Shown here: one piece after another, positions 35,006 to 46,080 of the stretch
Position numbering within the stretch: position 1 is the first letter of the stretch
Layout: the number at the start of each line of letters is the position of its first letter
Position numbers and translations under genes: made by a program
DNA from: Oscillospiraceae bacterium
Lineage (GTDB): Bacteria; Bacillota; Clostridia; Oscillospirales; Ruminococcaceae
Assembly (NCBI GenBank): GCA_028692035.1
Contig: JAQUYD010000002.1
Span: forward strand, 62,001 to 126,000
Direction of reading: 5' to 3'
Length of the DNA: 64,000 nt
Notes under the pieces: model-generated
What the model saw: only the letters and a program-made list of their open reading frames with translations
The model's database searches: none
What the model was told of the DNA's origin: nothing

Positions 35006-37920
35006 TGGGCCGCCTCCTTTCCAAGTCCCAGGGCGGCGAACAAGCTGCGCAGCCTGATTTTGACCGCGCCCAGGTTGGTGATTTCGTCAATTTTGATCTG
35101 GGTATAAATCCGGTTTTTCTCTTCGAGGATCCGCCGGACCTCGTCGGTGGTGATGGCGTCTACCCCGCAGCCAAAAGAAACCAGCTGCACCAGATTGATT
35201 CTCGGATCTTGCCAGTCGCCTACCAGTTTGGCTGCGGCATAAAGCCGCGAATGATAGGTCCACTGGTTGAGTACTTTGGTGGGGAATGGATCCGCCAGAT
35301 GGCTGACCGAATCCTCTGAGACAACCACCGCGCCCAGATCACAAATCAAGGTGTCGATCCCGTGGTTGACCTCCGGATCCAGATGATACGGCCGGCCCGC
35401 CAGCACGATTACCGGCAGATTTTTTTCTTTTGCCAACGCAAGATATTCTTCGCCTTTTTTCCGGATCTTCGCCATATAGGTTTCATATTCCCCATAGGCG
35501 GCGTCCGCCGCCGCTTTTACGTCTTTCTGGCTGATATCCACGAAATATTTGCACAGGATCTTATGCATAAATACCGGAAAATCCTTCCGCCGGTGCAGGC
35601 CCACATAGTCGTCAATATAACGCACCTTCTGCATTTGTGCCACATTGGCGCCGATGACCTCCGGATAATAGGCCACAACCGGGCAATTGTAATGGTTATC
35701 ACCCATACCCTCGTCCAGATTATAGGACAGGCACGGGTAAAAAATGGTATCAACTCCTTCGTCCAGCAACGACTGAATATGCCCGTGCATCAGTTTTGCC
35801 GGGAAGCAAACCGTATCTGACGGAATGGTCGCCTGGCCTTTTAAGTACAGCTTGCGGTTGGAGGCGGGAGAGGTGACTACTTCAAAACCCAGCCGGGTGA
35901 AAAAGGTGTGCCAAAAAGGCAGCAGTTCAAACATATTAAGCCCCATCGGGATAGCGATTTTCCCCCGGAATCCCTCTTGGGGCCGGTACGACTCCAACAG
36001 CTCCCGTTTGTAGTCATACAGGCTGTACCGCTCCGACTCTGTGTAATTTGCCAGCGGCTTTTCACAGCGGTTGCCGCCGATGAAACGCCGCCCGTCGTTA
36101 AATGTGTTGATGGTCAACCGGCAATTGTTAGAACAGCCCCGGCAGGTCACCGCCTGGACCTTATGGGTAAATTCCTTTAGCTGCTCCGCATTCAGAAGAC
36201 TGCTTTGGGCTTTGGCGTGTTTTTTTGCAAACAGCGCCGCGCCATACGCGCCCATCAGCCCGGAAATGTTGGGCCGGACCACGTCGCGGCCAATCTCCTG
36301 TTCAAAGGCCCGCAGCACCGCATCGTTTAGAAAGGTGCCGCCTTGGACCACAATATGTTCGCCCAAATCATCGGCAGAGGCCGCGCGGATAACCTTATAC
36401 AACGCGTTTTTCACCACGCTGATGGACAGGCCCGCCGAGATGTTTTCCACTGCGGCCCCATCCTTTTGGGCCTGCTTGACCGATGAGTTCATAAATACCG
36501 TGCAGCGGGAGCCCAGATCCACCGGCCGATCCGCAAAGATCCCTTTTTGCGCAAAATCGGCGATCGAGTCCCCCAGCGCCCCGGCAAAGGTCTGCAAAAA
36601 AGAGCCGCAGCCGGAAGAGCATGCCTCGTTTAAAAAAATGTTGTCGATCACATGATTGCGGATCTTAAAACATTTGATATCCTGGCCGCCGATGTCGATG
36701 ATAAAATCCACATCCGGGCGAAATTTTTCCGCCGCCGTATAGTGGGCAATGGTCTCTACCAGCCCGAAATCCACCCCAAACGCGTTCTTTACGATCTCTT
36801 CCCCATAGCCGGTAGAGGCCGAAGCCAGAACCTTGGCATCCGGGCAATCCCGGTAAAAATCGGTGAGGAAATCCCGGATCAGCGGAACCGGGTTGCCAGA
36901 GTTCGGCAGGTACCGGGAACAGATGATGTTCTCATCCTGGTCAATGACCACCGCTTTGACGGTGGTGGACCCGGCATCGATGCCAATATAGACCTCCCGG
37001 GCACCGGTGTCATCCACCTGGGGGACCATATCCGCAGCATGGCGGGCACAAAAAGCGTCGTATTCCGCCTGACTGCGAAACAGCGGTTCGCAGCTTTTGT
37101 AATTTTCTTTCGCCGTATAGCTGGTGATCTTCTCTGCCGCCTGCTCTAGGTCAAATTCCTGGGAACCGGGCGTCATAGCCGCACCCATAGCCACATAGTA
37201 CAAGGAGTTTTCCGGGCAGACGCCGGTCAAACCCAAAATCCGGTCAAAAGCCGCTCGCAACTCGGACAAAAAGGTCAGCGGGCCGCCCAGATAAACGACT
37301 TTTCCTTCGATCACCCGCCCCTGGGCCAATCCCGCGATAGTTTGGTTAACCACCGCCGCAAAGATGCTGGCGGACACATCATTTTTGCGTGCCCCCTGAT
37401 TTAACAGCGGCTGGATGTCCGACTTAGCAAACACGCCGCAACGGGAAGCGATGGTATAAATTTTTTCGTAATCCTTCGCCAACTCGTTCATCGCGTCTGG
37501 GGTAATGTTCAAAAGGGTCGCCATCTGGTCGATAAAGGCGCCGGTACCGCCAGCGCAGGAGCCGTTCATCCGCACCTCCAGGCCGCCTTGTAAAAAAAGA
37601 ATCTTCGCATCTTCGCCGCCCAGCTCGATGACCACATCGGTACCTGGCAGCAGGCGGTTCACCGCCACACGGGTAGCGTAGACTTCCTGCACAAACGGCA
37701 AACCCAGGTTTTCCGCCAGGCCCATACCTGCGGACCCGGATACCGCAATCTGCATCTGATGCGTTTGGGGAAACGCTTTTTCAATGCGCCGCAGCATCCC
37801 GGCCGCCTTTTCTGTAATGCGTGAAAAGTGCCGTTCATACTCCTGGTATACGATTTTTTCGTCCTGATCCAGTACAACGCATTTTAACGTCGTGGACCCG
37901 ACGTCCAATCCGATCTTCAT
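35002..37920 (-). CDS. 2-hydroxyacyl-CoA dehydratase activase, tandem BcrA/BadF ATPase domains plus DUF2229
   Basis: MKIGLDVGSTTLKCVVLDQDE and second YIGIDAGSTTVKAVVIDQDE; NEACSSGCGSFLQTFA; C-terminal activase-related region. Confidence 0.92.
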   Translation of the reverse strand: MKIGLDVGSTTLKCVVLDQDEKIVYQEYERHFSRITEKAAGMLRRIEKAFPQTHQMQIAVSGSAGMGLAENLGLPFVQEVYATRVAVNRLLPGTDVVIELGGEDAKILFLQGGLEVRMNGSCAGGTGAFIDQMATLLNITPDAMNELAKDYEKIYTIASRCGVFAKSDIQPLLNQGARKNDVSASIFAAVVNQTIAGLAQGRVIEGKVVYLGGPLTFLSELRAAFDRILGLTGVCPENSLYYVAMGAAMTPGSQEFDLEQAAEKITSYTAKENYKSCEPLFRSQAEYDAFCARHAADMVPQVDDTGAREVYIGIDAGSTTVKAVVIDQDENIICSRYLPNSGNPVPLIRDFLTDFYRDCPDAKVLASASTGYGEEIVKNAFGVDFGLVETIAHYTAAEKFRPDVDFIIDIGGQDIKCFKIRNHVIDNIFLNEACSSGCGSFLQTFAGALGDSIADFAQKGIFADRPVDLGSRCTVFMNSSVKQAQKDGAAVENISAGLSISVVKNALYKVIRAASADDLGEHIVVQGGTFLNDAVLRAFEQEIGRDVVRPNISGLMGAYGAALFAKKHAKAQSSLLNAEQLKEFTHKVQAVTCRGCSNNCRLTINTFNDGRRFIGGNRCEKPLANYTESERYSLYDYKRELLESYRPQEGFRGKIAIPMGLNMFELLPFWHTFFTRLGFEVVTSPASNRKLYLKGQATIPSDTVCFPAKLMHGHIQSLLDEGVDTIFYPCLSYNLDEGMGDNHYNCPVVAYYPEVIGANVAQMQKVRYIDDYVGLHRRKDFPVFMHKILCKYFVDISQKDVKAAADAAYGEYETYMAKIRKKGEEYLALAKEKNLPVIVLAGRPYHLDPEVNHGIDTLICDLGAVVVSEDSVSHLADPFPTKVLNQWTYHSRLYAAAKLVGDWQDPRINLVQLVSFGCGVDAITTDEVRRILEEKNRIYTQIKIDEITNLGAVKIRLRSLFAALGLGKEAAQ

Positions 37921-37962
37921 ATTTCCTTCACCTTCCCTAAACCTGCCGCAACCCATTTTTAT

Positions 37963-39852
37963 TTATGCGGAAACCTTTTCAAATTGGCTGTTATATAAAT
38001 TTGCGTAAAACCCGTTTTTCGCCATCAATTCCTCATGGGTTCCCTGCTCCACAATATCGCCGTCCTGTAAGCAAAGGATCAGATCTGCGTTTTTGATGGT
38101 GGATAGACGGTGCGCAATGACAAAACTGGTCCGACCGGCCAGCAGGTTGTCCATCGCCTTCTGGATCATGATTTCGGTGCGAGTATCCACCGAGCTGGTG
38201 GCCTCATCCAAAATCATAACTCGCGCGTCGGACAAAATGGCCCGGGCGATGGTCAACAGCTGTTTTTGGCCTTGGGAAACGTTGCTCGCCTCTTCGTTGA
38301 GCTCCATCTGATAGCCGCCGGGCAGGGTGCGGATGAAATGATCCACCTGCGCCGCTTTGGCAGCCGCAATCACCTCTTCATCGGTGGCGTCCAGCCGCCC
38401 GTAGCGGATATTCTCCATGATGGTTCCATTAAATAGCCAGGTGTCCTGCAGAACCATGCCAAACTCGGTGCGCAGATCTTCTTTGGTAAATTCCTGTATA
38501 TTGTGCCCGTCGATAAAAATATCTCCGGCGTCAATATCATGAAAACGCATCAACAGTTTAACCAGCGTTGTTTTCCCCGCGCCGGTGGGGCCTACGATGG
38601 CCACCTTTTGTCCAGCTTTGACGTCGGCGGAAAAATCCTTGATGATGACCTCGTTCGGGTCATATCCAAAACGCACATGGGAAAACTGCACGTCTCCCTG
38701 CAGCCGGATCTTTTGATCGGATGGCTTTTCCTTGCGATGGGCCAGGGAGAGCTTCGGCTCGATTACCGGTTCCTCCGATTCCGCCAAAAACGCAAACACC
38801 CGCTCCGCCGCCGCAACGGTCATTTGCAGCTGATTGGAGATGTTGGCCATCTGTGTGATCGGCTGGGTAAAACTGCGCACATACTGGATAAACGCCTGAA
38901 TGCCGCCGATGGTCATTGCCCCGCCGGCGGCCATCGCCGCGCCGAGAATACAAATGGCCACATAACCCAAATTCCCCACAAAGCCCATGACCGGTTGCAT
39001 CAAGCCAGACAAAAATTGCGCTTTCCACCCTGCATTGTATAATTTTTTGTTTTGTTCGTCAAATAATTCTACAGATTTTTCCTCGCCATTAAATGCCTTT
39101 ACCACCAAGTGGCCGCCATACATCTCCTCCACATGGCCATTGACCGCGCCCAGATATTTTTGCTGTCCTCTGAAATATCCCTGGGATTTTTTTACCACGC
39201 CCATGACCAGCAACAGCGAGAGCGGCAGAATACACAACGCCACCAGCGTCAGCTGCCAGCTGATGCTTAACATCATAACCAACACGCCGACCATAGAGGT
39301 CACCGAGGTGATCAGCTGGGTCACGCTCTGGTTAAGGCTTTGGCTTAGGGTATCCACATCGTTTGTAATGCGGGAGAGGATCTCGCCTTGGCTTACCTTG
39401 TGGAAATAACCCAAAGGCAGCCGATTGATCTTTTGGATGATCTCCTGCCTGAGATTGTAAGACACCTTCGAGGAAATTCCGGCCATCGTAAAGCCCTGGA
39501 TATAGGAAAACAACGCACTGACCAGGTAAAGGCCCAACAGCGACAGCAAAATAACCCCGATATAGCCAAAATCAATGGCGCCCTCTCCGCCGGCAACCAC
39601 CGCCATGATCCCCTTTGCCAGCTCGTCGGTAGCTTTTGCCAGCACTTTGGGGCCTACAATCGTAAACACGGTGGAAACAGCCGCGCACAAAAGCACCATG
39701 ATAATCGCCCAGTGAAAGGGTTTGAGGTAGGAAAGAAGCTTTCGGGTACTGCCTTTAAAATCCTTTGCCTTTTCTCCCATCATCATTCTTCCGCCCGGCC
39801 CATGGCCGCGCATCGGCCCTCTGGGAGGCGTGTTTCTTTCCTGCTTGCTCAT
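37963..39852 (-). CDS. ABC transporter, fused TM/ATPase
   Basis: TM region plus VGPTGAGKTTLVKLLMRF Walker A, NVSQGQKQLLTIARAILSDARVMILDEATSSVD. Confidence 0.96.
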   Translation of the reverse strand: MSKQERNTPPRGPMRGHGPGGRMMMGEKAKDFKGSTRKLLSYLKPFHWAIIMVLLCAAVSTVFTIVGPKVLAKATDELAKGIMAVVAGGEGAIDFGYIGVILLSLLGLYLVSALFSYIQGFTMAGISSKVSYNLRQEIIQKINRLPLGYFHKVSQGEILSRITNDVDTLSQSLNQSVTQLITSVTSMVGVLVMMLSISWQLTLVALCILPLSLLLVMGVVKKSQGYFRGQQKYLGAVNGHVEEMYGGHLVVKAFNGEEKSVELFDEQNKKLYNAGWKAQFLSGLMQPVMGFVGNLGYVAICILGAAMAAGGAMTIGGIQAFIQYVRSFTQPITQMANISNQLQMTVAAAERVFAFLAESEEPVIEPKLSLAHRKEKPSDQKIRLQGDVQFSHVRFGYDPNEVIIKDFSADVKAGQKVAIVGPTGAGKTTLVKLLMRFHDIDAGDIFIDGHNIQEFTKEDLRTEFGMVLQDTWLFNGTIMENIRYGRLDATDEEVIAAAKAAQVDHFIRTLPGGYQMELNEEASNVSQGQKQLLTIARAILSDARVMILDEATSSVDTRTEIMIQKAMDNLLAGRTSFVIAHRLSTIKNADLILCLQDGDIVEQGTHEELMAKNGFYANLYNSQFEKVSA

Positions 39853-42032
39853 TGCAACTCCTCCTTTGAAAGCTGGGATTGGGCGATCTCCAAATATTCA
39901 GGGCAGTTTTTCAACAGCTCCCTGTGGGTGCCCTTGCCAACGATTTTGCCGCTGTTGAGCACAATGATCTGCTCCGCGTCCATAATGGTGCTGACCCGCT
40001 GCGCCACAATGAGCACCGCCGCATTTTGGTCTAAATTTTTCCGCAAAGCGCTTCGCAGCGCCACGTCGGTTTTAAAATCCAAAGCCGAAAAACTGTCGTC
40101 AAACAGGTAGACCAGCGGCTTTTTGACCATTGCCCGGGCGATGGCCAGCCGCTGTTTCTGGCCGCCGCTGACATTGCTGCCCCCTTGGGCGATCGGGGCG
40201 GACATCCCCTCCTCCGAGGAATGGACAAATTCCTCCGCCTGGGCGGTCTGCACCGCGTTCCAAAGCTCTTCCTCCGAAGCGTCCTCTTTGCCGTAGCGGA
40301 TATTGGAGGCGATACTGCCGGAAAACAGCACGCTTTTCTGCGGCACATAACCGATCATGCTGCGCAGCTGCTTTTGCGGCAGATCCCGCACGTCCACCCC
40401 GCCGATGGTAACGCGGCCCTCTGTCACGTCGTAAAAGCGGGGAACCAAGTTGATCAAAGTTGATTTACCGGAGCCAGTGGAACCGATAAAAGCGGTTGTC
40501 TCTCCTGCCTTGGCGGTAAAATTGATTCCTGTCAGCACATCGCTCTCCGCGTTTTGATAGCGGAAGGATACGTTTTGAAACGCCACTGTGCCGCCTGAGA
40601 CCTTTTCCATCGTTTTTTCTCCCGGGTCCCGGATGCTGGGCCGGATATTCAGCACTTCCGCCACGCGGTTGGCGGAAACCGCTGCCCGCGGCACCATAAT
40701 AAACATCATGGCGATCATCAAAAAGGACATGATGATCTGCATTCCATACTGCATAAAAGCCATCATATCGCCGATTTGTAAACTCGACGCCGCGATGGCA
40801 TGGCCACCTACCCAAATAATCGCCAACGTGACCAAATTCATAATCAGGCTCATGGCCGGCATGGTCAAAGACATCGCCCGCTGGACAAAGCGGGTCGTGT
40901 CCCGCAAATCCCGGTTGGCCTTTTCAAAGCGGTTTTCCTCATACTTTTCATTGCCAAAAGCCCTGATCACCATCAAGCCGGACAGGTTTTCCCTACTGAC
41001 CAGATTTAGCCGGTCGATCAGTTTTTGCGGGGATTGGAATTTCGGCATAGCGACCGCAAAAAGGACTAGAATCAGCCCGATCAGCACAAGGACCGCCAAA
41101 GCGATAATCCAGCTGAGCGAGACGCTTTTGCCCACCGCCATCACAATGCCGCCGATCCCCATGATCGGCGCGTAGCACAGAATCCGGACGCCCATGGTGA
41201 TCAGCATCTGGATTTGCTGTACATCGTTGGTCGTCCGGGTGATCAGCGACGCGGTGGAAAATGTGTCGAACTCCGCACTGGAAAAGCTCTGCACCTTTTT
41301 GAAAATATCATGGCGCAGGTCGCGGGATACCGCCGCGCCCACCCGCGCGGAAAAGAATCCCACGCCAACGGCGGCCAACACACCGGCCAACGCCACCAAA
41401 AGCATTTTGCCACCTGTTAAAAGAATATAGCTTTGCTGCTTTTGGAGCAGATTGACGCCCAAATCCTGATAGAAAAGCGCGGTAAACGCCACGCCAACCT
41501 GCTCTGTAAGCGAAGCGTCCGCCTGGGAAGCGGCAAGCCGCGCCTCCTCCACTGCCTGCTGTGGCATATTTTGCAGCAAAGGCAGCATCTGATATAGCAT
41601 CCCACTGTCCATTTCGGACAGGCTGGCATCATCCATCTCCAGCGCCTGCCCGCTCTGTGCGGCAGCGGCTTTGACCAGATTCATAATCGTCAGCGCGCTC
41701 TGCCCGTAGGCTTCGCCGGCAGCCGCCAGATCCTGCTTGTCCGCCGACAAGACATAAATGCCCCCCTGTTCTTCATAAACGCTTTGGAAGGCGCCTTGCT
41801 CTTCTGGTTCCATAAACAAGCTGATCAGTTCCATCCCCTGCTTACTGATCTGCTCGGGCAACGGCTCATCAATTCCATTTTTCTGTAACCCAACGTTGAC
41901 GATATTACTCATCAGGTTTGGCAGGCTTAAATCACTGAGTGCCTGTCCAAACAGCAGGATGACGCACAATACCAGTATGAAAGCGAACGGTTTTAGATAT
42001 TTCAAAATGATTTTCATTCGCTCCTCCTTCAA
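39849..42032 (-). CDS. ABC transporter, fused TM/ATPase (partner)
   Basis: IGSTGSGKSTLINLVPRF, NVSGGQKQRLAIARAMVKKPLVYLFDDSFSALD; 4-nt overlap with partner. Confidence 0.96.
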   Translation of the reverse strand: MKEERMKIILKYLKPFAFILVLCVILLFGQALSDLSLPNLMSNIVNVGLQKNGIDEPLPEQISKQGMELISLFMEPEEQGAFQSVYEEQGGIYVLSADKQDLAAAGEAYGQSALTIMNLVKAAAAQSGQALEMDDASLSEMDSGMLYQMLPLLQNMPQQAVEEARLAASQADASLTEQVGVAFTALFYQDLGVNLLQKQQSYILLTGGKMLLVALAGVLAAVGVGFFSARVGAAVSRDLRHDIFKKVQSFSSAEFDTFSTASLITRTTNDVQQIQMLITMGVRILCYAPIMGIGGIVMAVGKSVSLSWIIALAVLVLIGLILVLFAVAMPKFQSPQKLIDRLNLVSRENLSGLMVIRAFGNEKYEENRFEKANRDLRDTTRFVQRAMSLTMPAMSLIMNLVTLAIIWVGGHAIAASSLQIGDMMAFMQYGMQIIMSFLMIAMMFIMVPRAAVSANRVAEVLNIRPSIRDPGEKTMEKVSGGTVAFQNVSFRYQNAESDVLTGINFTAKAGETTAFIGSTGSGKSTLINLVPRFYDVTEGRVTIGGVDVRDLPQKQLRSMIGYVPQKSVLFSGSIASNIRYGKEDASEEELWNAVQTAQAEEFVHSSEEGMSAPIAQGGSNVSGGQKQRLAIARAMVKKPLVYLFDDSFSALDFKTDVALRSALRKNLDQNAAVLIVAQRVSTIMDAEQIIVLNSGKIVGKGTHRELLKNCPEYLEIAQSQLSKEELQ

Positions 42033-42306
42033 CTTTTTGCCCCCTTTTGCTAAACAGGGCTATATTTTTGATGAAATATACCAAAAATTATATGTTTGTT
42101 TTGTGAACCTATCATGAACGAAAACGCAATAATTTCGGATTCTCCATTCTGTGCAAACTGTACGGGTGGAAATGCCTATTTTAAGACAAAATACCTTAAA
42201 AGACATATCCAAATCCCCCTCGCCATCCAATCGTATCTTTTCTCTGTTTTACCCCTTTTTCCCCGGAGCATCCGCTTTCCGCCCCCAAACGCAAATTTGT
42301 ATCCAA

Positions 42307-42348
42307 CGATATAAGCGCCCGGCCATTTACGGCCGGGCGCTTATATCG
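42307..42348 (-). terminator. Terminator at end of cobalamin operon
   Basis: CGATATAAGCGCCCGGCC-ATTTAC-GGCCGGGCGCTTATATCG. Confidence 0.8.
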
Positions 42349-42349
42349 T

Positions 42350-42982
42350 CTATTCTTTCCTGATCAAATGATACAGCCCCGCGTTGACGATGGCCGCCGC
42401 CACATTGCTACCGCCCTTGCGGCCTCTGGCTACAATGCAGGGAACCCCCGCCGCCATAATCCGCTCCTTGGACTGAATCACATTCACAAAGCCCACCGGC
42501 ACGCCGATGACCAGCTTCGGCGTTATTTTCCCCTCCCGAATCAGCTCCTCCAGGCGCAGCAGCGCCGTGGGTGCGTTTCCAATGGCAAAAATGAGGGGGC
42601 CAGGCAGGAACGCAGCCTTTTCCATCGATACGGAAGCGCGGGTCACGCCCCGTTCTTTGGCCTGGCTGGCTACATCCTCATCGGCCATAAAGCAACATAC
42701 CTGCCCACCAAAGGTTGCCAGCGCCTTTTTGTTGATCCCGGACAGGGCCATCTGCGTATCAGTGACCACCGTTGCCCCCTGCGCCAACGTCTGAGACAGA
42801 ACCTGCGCCGCGTTTTCGCTAAAATACATGGCGTGTGCATAGTCCAAATCCGCCGTAGTATGGATAACCCGTTTAACGATATGGGCCGTTTCTGTCGGGG
42901 GCTGCTGCTCTCCAAGCAGCTCAGTGATGATCTCAAAGCTGCGTTTTTCAATATCCGCCGGACAAACCTGTTCGATTTCCAT
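42350..42982 (-). CDS. cbiC: Precorrin-8X methylmutase
   Basis: IEKRSFEIITELLG...VIHTTADLDYAHAMYFSENA...GNAPTALLRLEELIREGKITPKLVIGVPVGFVNVIQSKE. Confidence 0.95.
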   Translation of the reverse strand: MEIEQVCPADIEKRSFEIITELLGEQQPPTETAHIVKRVIHTTADLDYAHAMYFSENAAQVLSQTLAQGATVVTDTQMALSGINKKALATFGGQVCCFMADEDVASQAKERGVTRASVSMEKAAFLPGPLIFAIGNAPTALLRLEELIREGKITPKLVIGVPVGFVNVIQSKERIMAAGVPCIVARGRKGGSNVAAAIVNAGLYHLIRKE

Positions 42983-42993
42983 CCTATTTCCTC

Positions 42994-43524
42994 CTATCGC
43001 TCCACACCGTCCCGGGCCGGAACACCCAGGTCGAAAGGGTGTTTTTCCTTTTTCATCTGCGTCACATAATCTGCCGCCTGCAGCAGCGCGGCCGACGGAT
43101 CCCTCCCTGTGAGCACAACCTCCCAGCCCCGCGGCCGGTTTTTCAAAAAGTGTAAAAGCGCCTGTTCTTCCAAAAGTCCCTTGCGGCAGGCGCCCACCGC
43201 TTCGTCCAACACCAAAAGTCCCTCCGGTGCCGCAGCACAATATGCCCGGGCCCGCTCCAAATTTCCCATATGGGCAATCAGACAGGATTTTTTCTGTTCC
43301 GCGGTCATACGAAAGGAGAATCCCGGCAGCTGAGGATAGGCCAACGTCCGGATTCCCAATTGCTCCAGCGCGCGGATCTCTCCGCTATCCCCTCGCTTTA
43401 AAAATTGCACGATCAGCACCGGATATCCCCGGCCCGCCGCCCGCAATGCAAGGCCCATGGCCGCGGTGGTCTTTCCCTTTCCGTCGCCATGGTACAGATG
43501 GACCAACCCCAGCTTTCCCGCCAT
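42994..43524 (-). CDS. cobO: Cob(I)yrinic acid a,c-diamide adenosyltransferase
   Basis: LVHLYHGDGKGKTTAAMGLALRAAGRGYPVLIVQFLKRGDSGE...LLVLDEAVGACRKGLL. Confidence 0.94.
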   Translation of the reverse strand: MAGKLGLVHLYHGDGKGKTTAAMGLALRAAGRGYPVLIVQFLKRGDSGEIRALEQLGIRTLAYPQLPGFSFRMTAEQKKSCLIAHMGNLERARAYCAAAPEGLLVLDEAVGACRKGLLEEQALLHFLKNRPRGWEVVLTGRDPSAALLQAADYVTQMKKEKHPFDLGVPARDGVER

Positions 43525-43525
43525 A

Positions 43526-44980
43526 TCAAAGTCCCGCTTCCACAATTTTATAGACCGCTTCCATATCCAGCGACCGGCGCAAACCGTCGGCCAAAAGATC
43601 ATACTGCTTTTGTTTATACGCCGCCATGTCCAGCGCTTTTACCGGCGCGGGATCCAATCCCTTCGCCTCCATCAGTGCCCGCACCAGCGCCTGTGCCGTT
43701 TCCGGCCTGTCAAATAGGCCGTGCAGATAGGTGCCGTATACATTTTTGCAATGGACCAAATTCCCGTTTGTATTCGACAGGCCCATATGGATTTCATACC
43801 CGTCATAGGGCTGACCGGACAGCCCAGCCAACAACCCGTCTACCCGATCCAGTACCCCTTCGGCGCGAATGCGGGTCTTTTTTTCCGCAAATTCGGTTTC
43901 CATCGGCAAAAGGCCCATACCGCCTACCTCGCCGCCCCGTTCCGCGCCCATCGGATCCCGGATCGCCCTGCCCAGCATCTGGAACCCGCCGCAAATTCCC
44001 AGCACCGGTTTTTTTGCCGCCACATGCTTGTGGATGGCCGCCTCCAATCCATTTTGGCGCATCCATAGCAAATCGTCCATGGTGTTCTTTGTACCGGGGA
44101 GAATGATTAAATCCGGGTTGCCCAGTTGCCCCGGCGAAGCAACATAGCGCACTGAGACTTCCTCTAAATATTCTAGCGGGTTAAAATCGGTAAAGTTGGA
44201 AATCCGCGGCAGCCGGATCACCGCGATATCGACTGCCGCCGCCCGGTTTTGGCGGGTGAACCGCTCGGTCAGGCTGTCCTCGTCGTCCACGTCCAGATGC
44301 ATATATGGAACCACTCCCAGAACCGGAATATGGATGATGCCCTCCAGCATGGCAAGGCCCGGCTCCAAAATTTTAACGTCCCCCCGAAATTTATTGATGA
44401 TCGTCCCTTTGACCATCTTTTTTTCGTCCTCGTCCAGCAATAGCATTGTGCCGGCCAGCCCAGCGAATACGCCGCCCCGATCGATATCCCCCACCAGCAA
44501 TACCGGCGCCTGGGCGATTTTTGCCATTCCCATGTTGACGATATCGTTTTCTTTAAGGTTGATCTCCGCCGGGCTGCCTGCCCCTTCAATGACGATAATA
44601 TCATTGTTTGCCGCCAGACTTTGGTATGCTTTTTGAATATCGGGAATCAGCTGCGGCTTATACCGGTAATAGTCTGCCGCACGCATAGTACCCCGCACTT
44701 CGCCGTTTACAATTACCTGAGAGCCCTGATCGCTGGTGGGCTTGAGCAGGATAGGATTCATAGCTACATCCGGCTCAAGCATCGCCGCCTCCGCCTGCAT
44801 GACCTGGGCGCGGCCCATCTCCAACCCATCTTTGGTGATGTAGGAATTGAGCGCCATATTCTGCGATTTAAACGGCGCTACCCGGTATCCATCCTGCCGA
44901 AAAATCCGGCACAGCCCTGCGGCGATCAGGCTTTTGCCTGCGTTGGAGGCAGTACCCTGGATCATAATCGATTTTGCCAT
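43526..44980 (-). CDS. cobQ: Cobyric acid synthase
   Basis: [44 protein letters not shown]...[18 protein letters not shown]. Confidence 0.97.
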   Translation of the reverse strand: MAKSIMIQGTASNAGKSLIAAGLCRIFRQDGYRVAPFKSQNMALNSYITKDGLEMGRAQVMQAEAAMLEPDVAMNPILLKPTSDQGSQVIVNGEVRGTMRAADYYRYKPQLIPDIQKAYQSLAANNDIIVIEGAGSPAEINLKENDIVNMGMAKIAQAPVLLVGDIDRGGVFAGLAGTMLLLDEDEKKMVKGTIINKFRGDVKILEPGLAMLEGIIHIPVLGVVPYMHLDVDDEDSLTERFTRQNRAAAVDIAVIRLPRISNFTDFNPLEYLEEVSVRYVASPGQLGNPDLIILPGTKNTMDDLLWMRQNGLEAAIHKHVAAKKPVLGICGGFQMLGRAIRDPMGAERGGEVGGMGLLPMETEFAEKKTRIRAEGVLDRVDGLLAGLSGQPYDGYEIHMGLSNTNGNLVHCKNVYGTYLHGLFDRPETAQALVRALMEAKGLDPAPVKALDMAAYKQKQYDLLADGLRRSLDMEAVYKIVEAGL

Positions 44981-46080
44981 TTTTCTTCGCTCCCTTCGTC
45001 TGCTTTGCTGGCCGTTTGGATTTCTAATACACGCCGGATCCCCTCCAACAGGCGGATATTATCCGCCCTGTCCCTGACTGCAACGCGGCAGTAAGATCTG
45101 TCGAGGCCCCGGTAGTTGCCGCAGGAACGAATGAGAATTCCCAGCTGCTCCAGCCGTTGGGGCAGATCCAAAACCGGCGCTTTCAAAAACAGGTAATTGG
45201 CCCGCCCGTCATAAACCTTCAGGCCGCAGGCGGCAAGGCCCGCTTGTAAAAACGCCCGCTCCTGGGCAATCAGCCGCTTGGTGCGCGCTACAAAATCCCG
45301 CTGGGACAACGCTGCGATCCCGCAGCGGGCGGCAGGAGTAGAAACGCTCCATGCCTGTCCGGTCTGCTGGATCCCGGCCACAAAGCGCTCGTCCGCGCAG
45401 ATTCCATAGCCCAGCCGGATTCCCGCCATGGCGTACATCTTGGTAAAAGCTTTGAGGATAACCGTACCGGGGAAATCCCGCAGAAAGGGCAGGGCGCTGT
45501 ACCGCTCTTCCTCCTCCAAAAAATCGGTAAAACATTCATCCAATACCAGCAGCGTGCCGGTTTCGCGGCACCGGGCCATCAAGCGGTGAATCCAGCCGGA
45601 CTCCATGGCAATCCCGGTGGGGTTGTTCGGATTACAAAAAAAGCAGATATCGATTCCCGGCAACAAGGCTTTTAAAAAGCCGTCATCCGGGACAAACTGT
45701 TTTGCCATAGGCAGATCATAATAGGAAATGGCGCAGTCCACGCTTTCCAGCGCGTCGGCATATTCCGAAAAAGCCGGTGCGGGCAAAAGCGCGCGGCGGG
45801 GCTTTTGGTTTAGCACCAATCGCCAGATCACATCCGCCGCACCGTTGCCACAGACCACCCACTCTGCCGGTATCCCGTGATATTGGCCAACGGCGCGGCG
45901 CAATTCCCGGCACTGGGGATCCGGATAGCTTTGATAGGCGCGCACATCCCGGCAAAGGGCGTCCTGCACCGCCTGGGGCATTCCCAGCGGGTTCAGATTC
46001 GCCGAAAAATCCAAAAGCACCGTCCCTGCCGGAAGACCCCGGTCGGTGTAAATATCGCCGCCGTGTATTTTTTTCACCAT
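44962..46080 (-). CDS. cobD: Threonine-phosphate decarboxylase
   Basis: [33 protein letters not shown]...[13 protein letters not shown]...[19 protein letters not shown]. Confidence 0.92.
   Translation of the reverse strand: MVKKIHGGDIYTDRGLPAGTVLLDFSANLNPLGMPQAVQDALCRDVRAYQSYPDPQCRELRRAVGQYHGIPAEWVVCGNGAADVIWRLVLNQKPRRALLPAPAFSEYADALESVDCAISYYDLPMAKQFVPDDGFLKALLPGIDICFFCNPNNPTGIAMESGWIHRLMARCRETGTLLVLDECFTDFLEEEERYSALPFLRDFPGTVILKAFTKMYAMAGIRLGYGICADERFVAGIQQTGQAWSVSTPAARCGIAALSQRDFVARTKRLIAQERAFLQAGLAACGLKVYDGRANYLFLKAPVLDLPQRLEQLGILIRSCGNYRGLDRSYCRVAVRDRADNIRLLEGIRRVLEIQTASKADEGSEEKWQNRL

Noticed and set aside
43405-44106. 233-aa plus-strand ORF
   Set aside because: Antisense to cobO and cobQ; Pro/Arg-rich spurious translation
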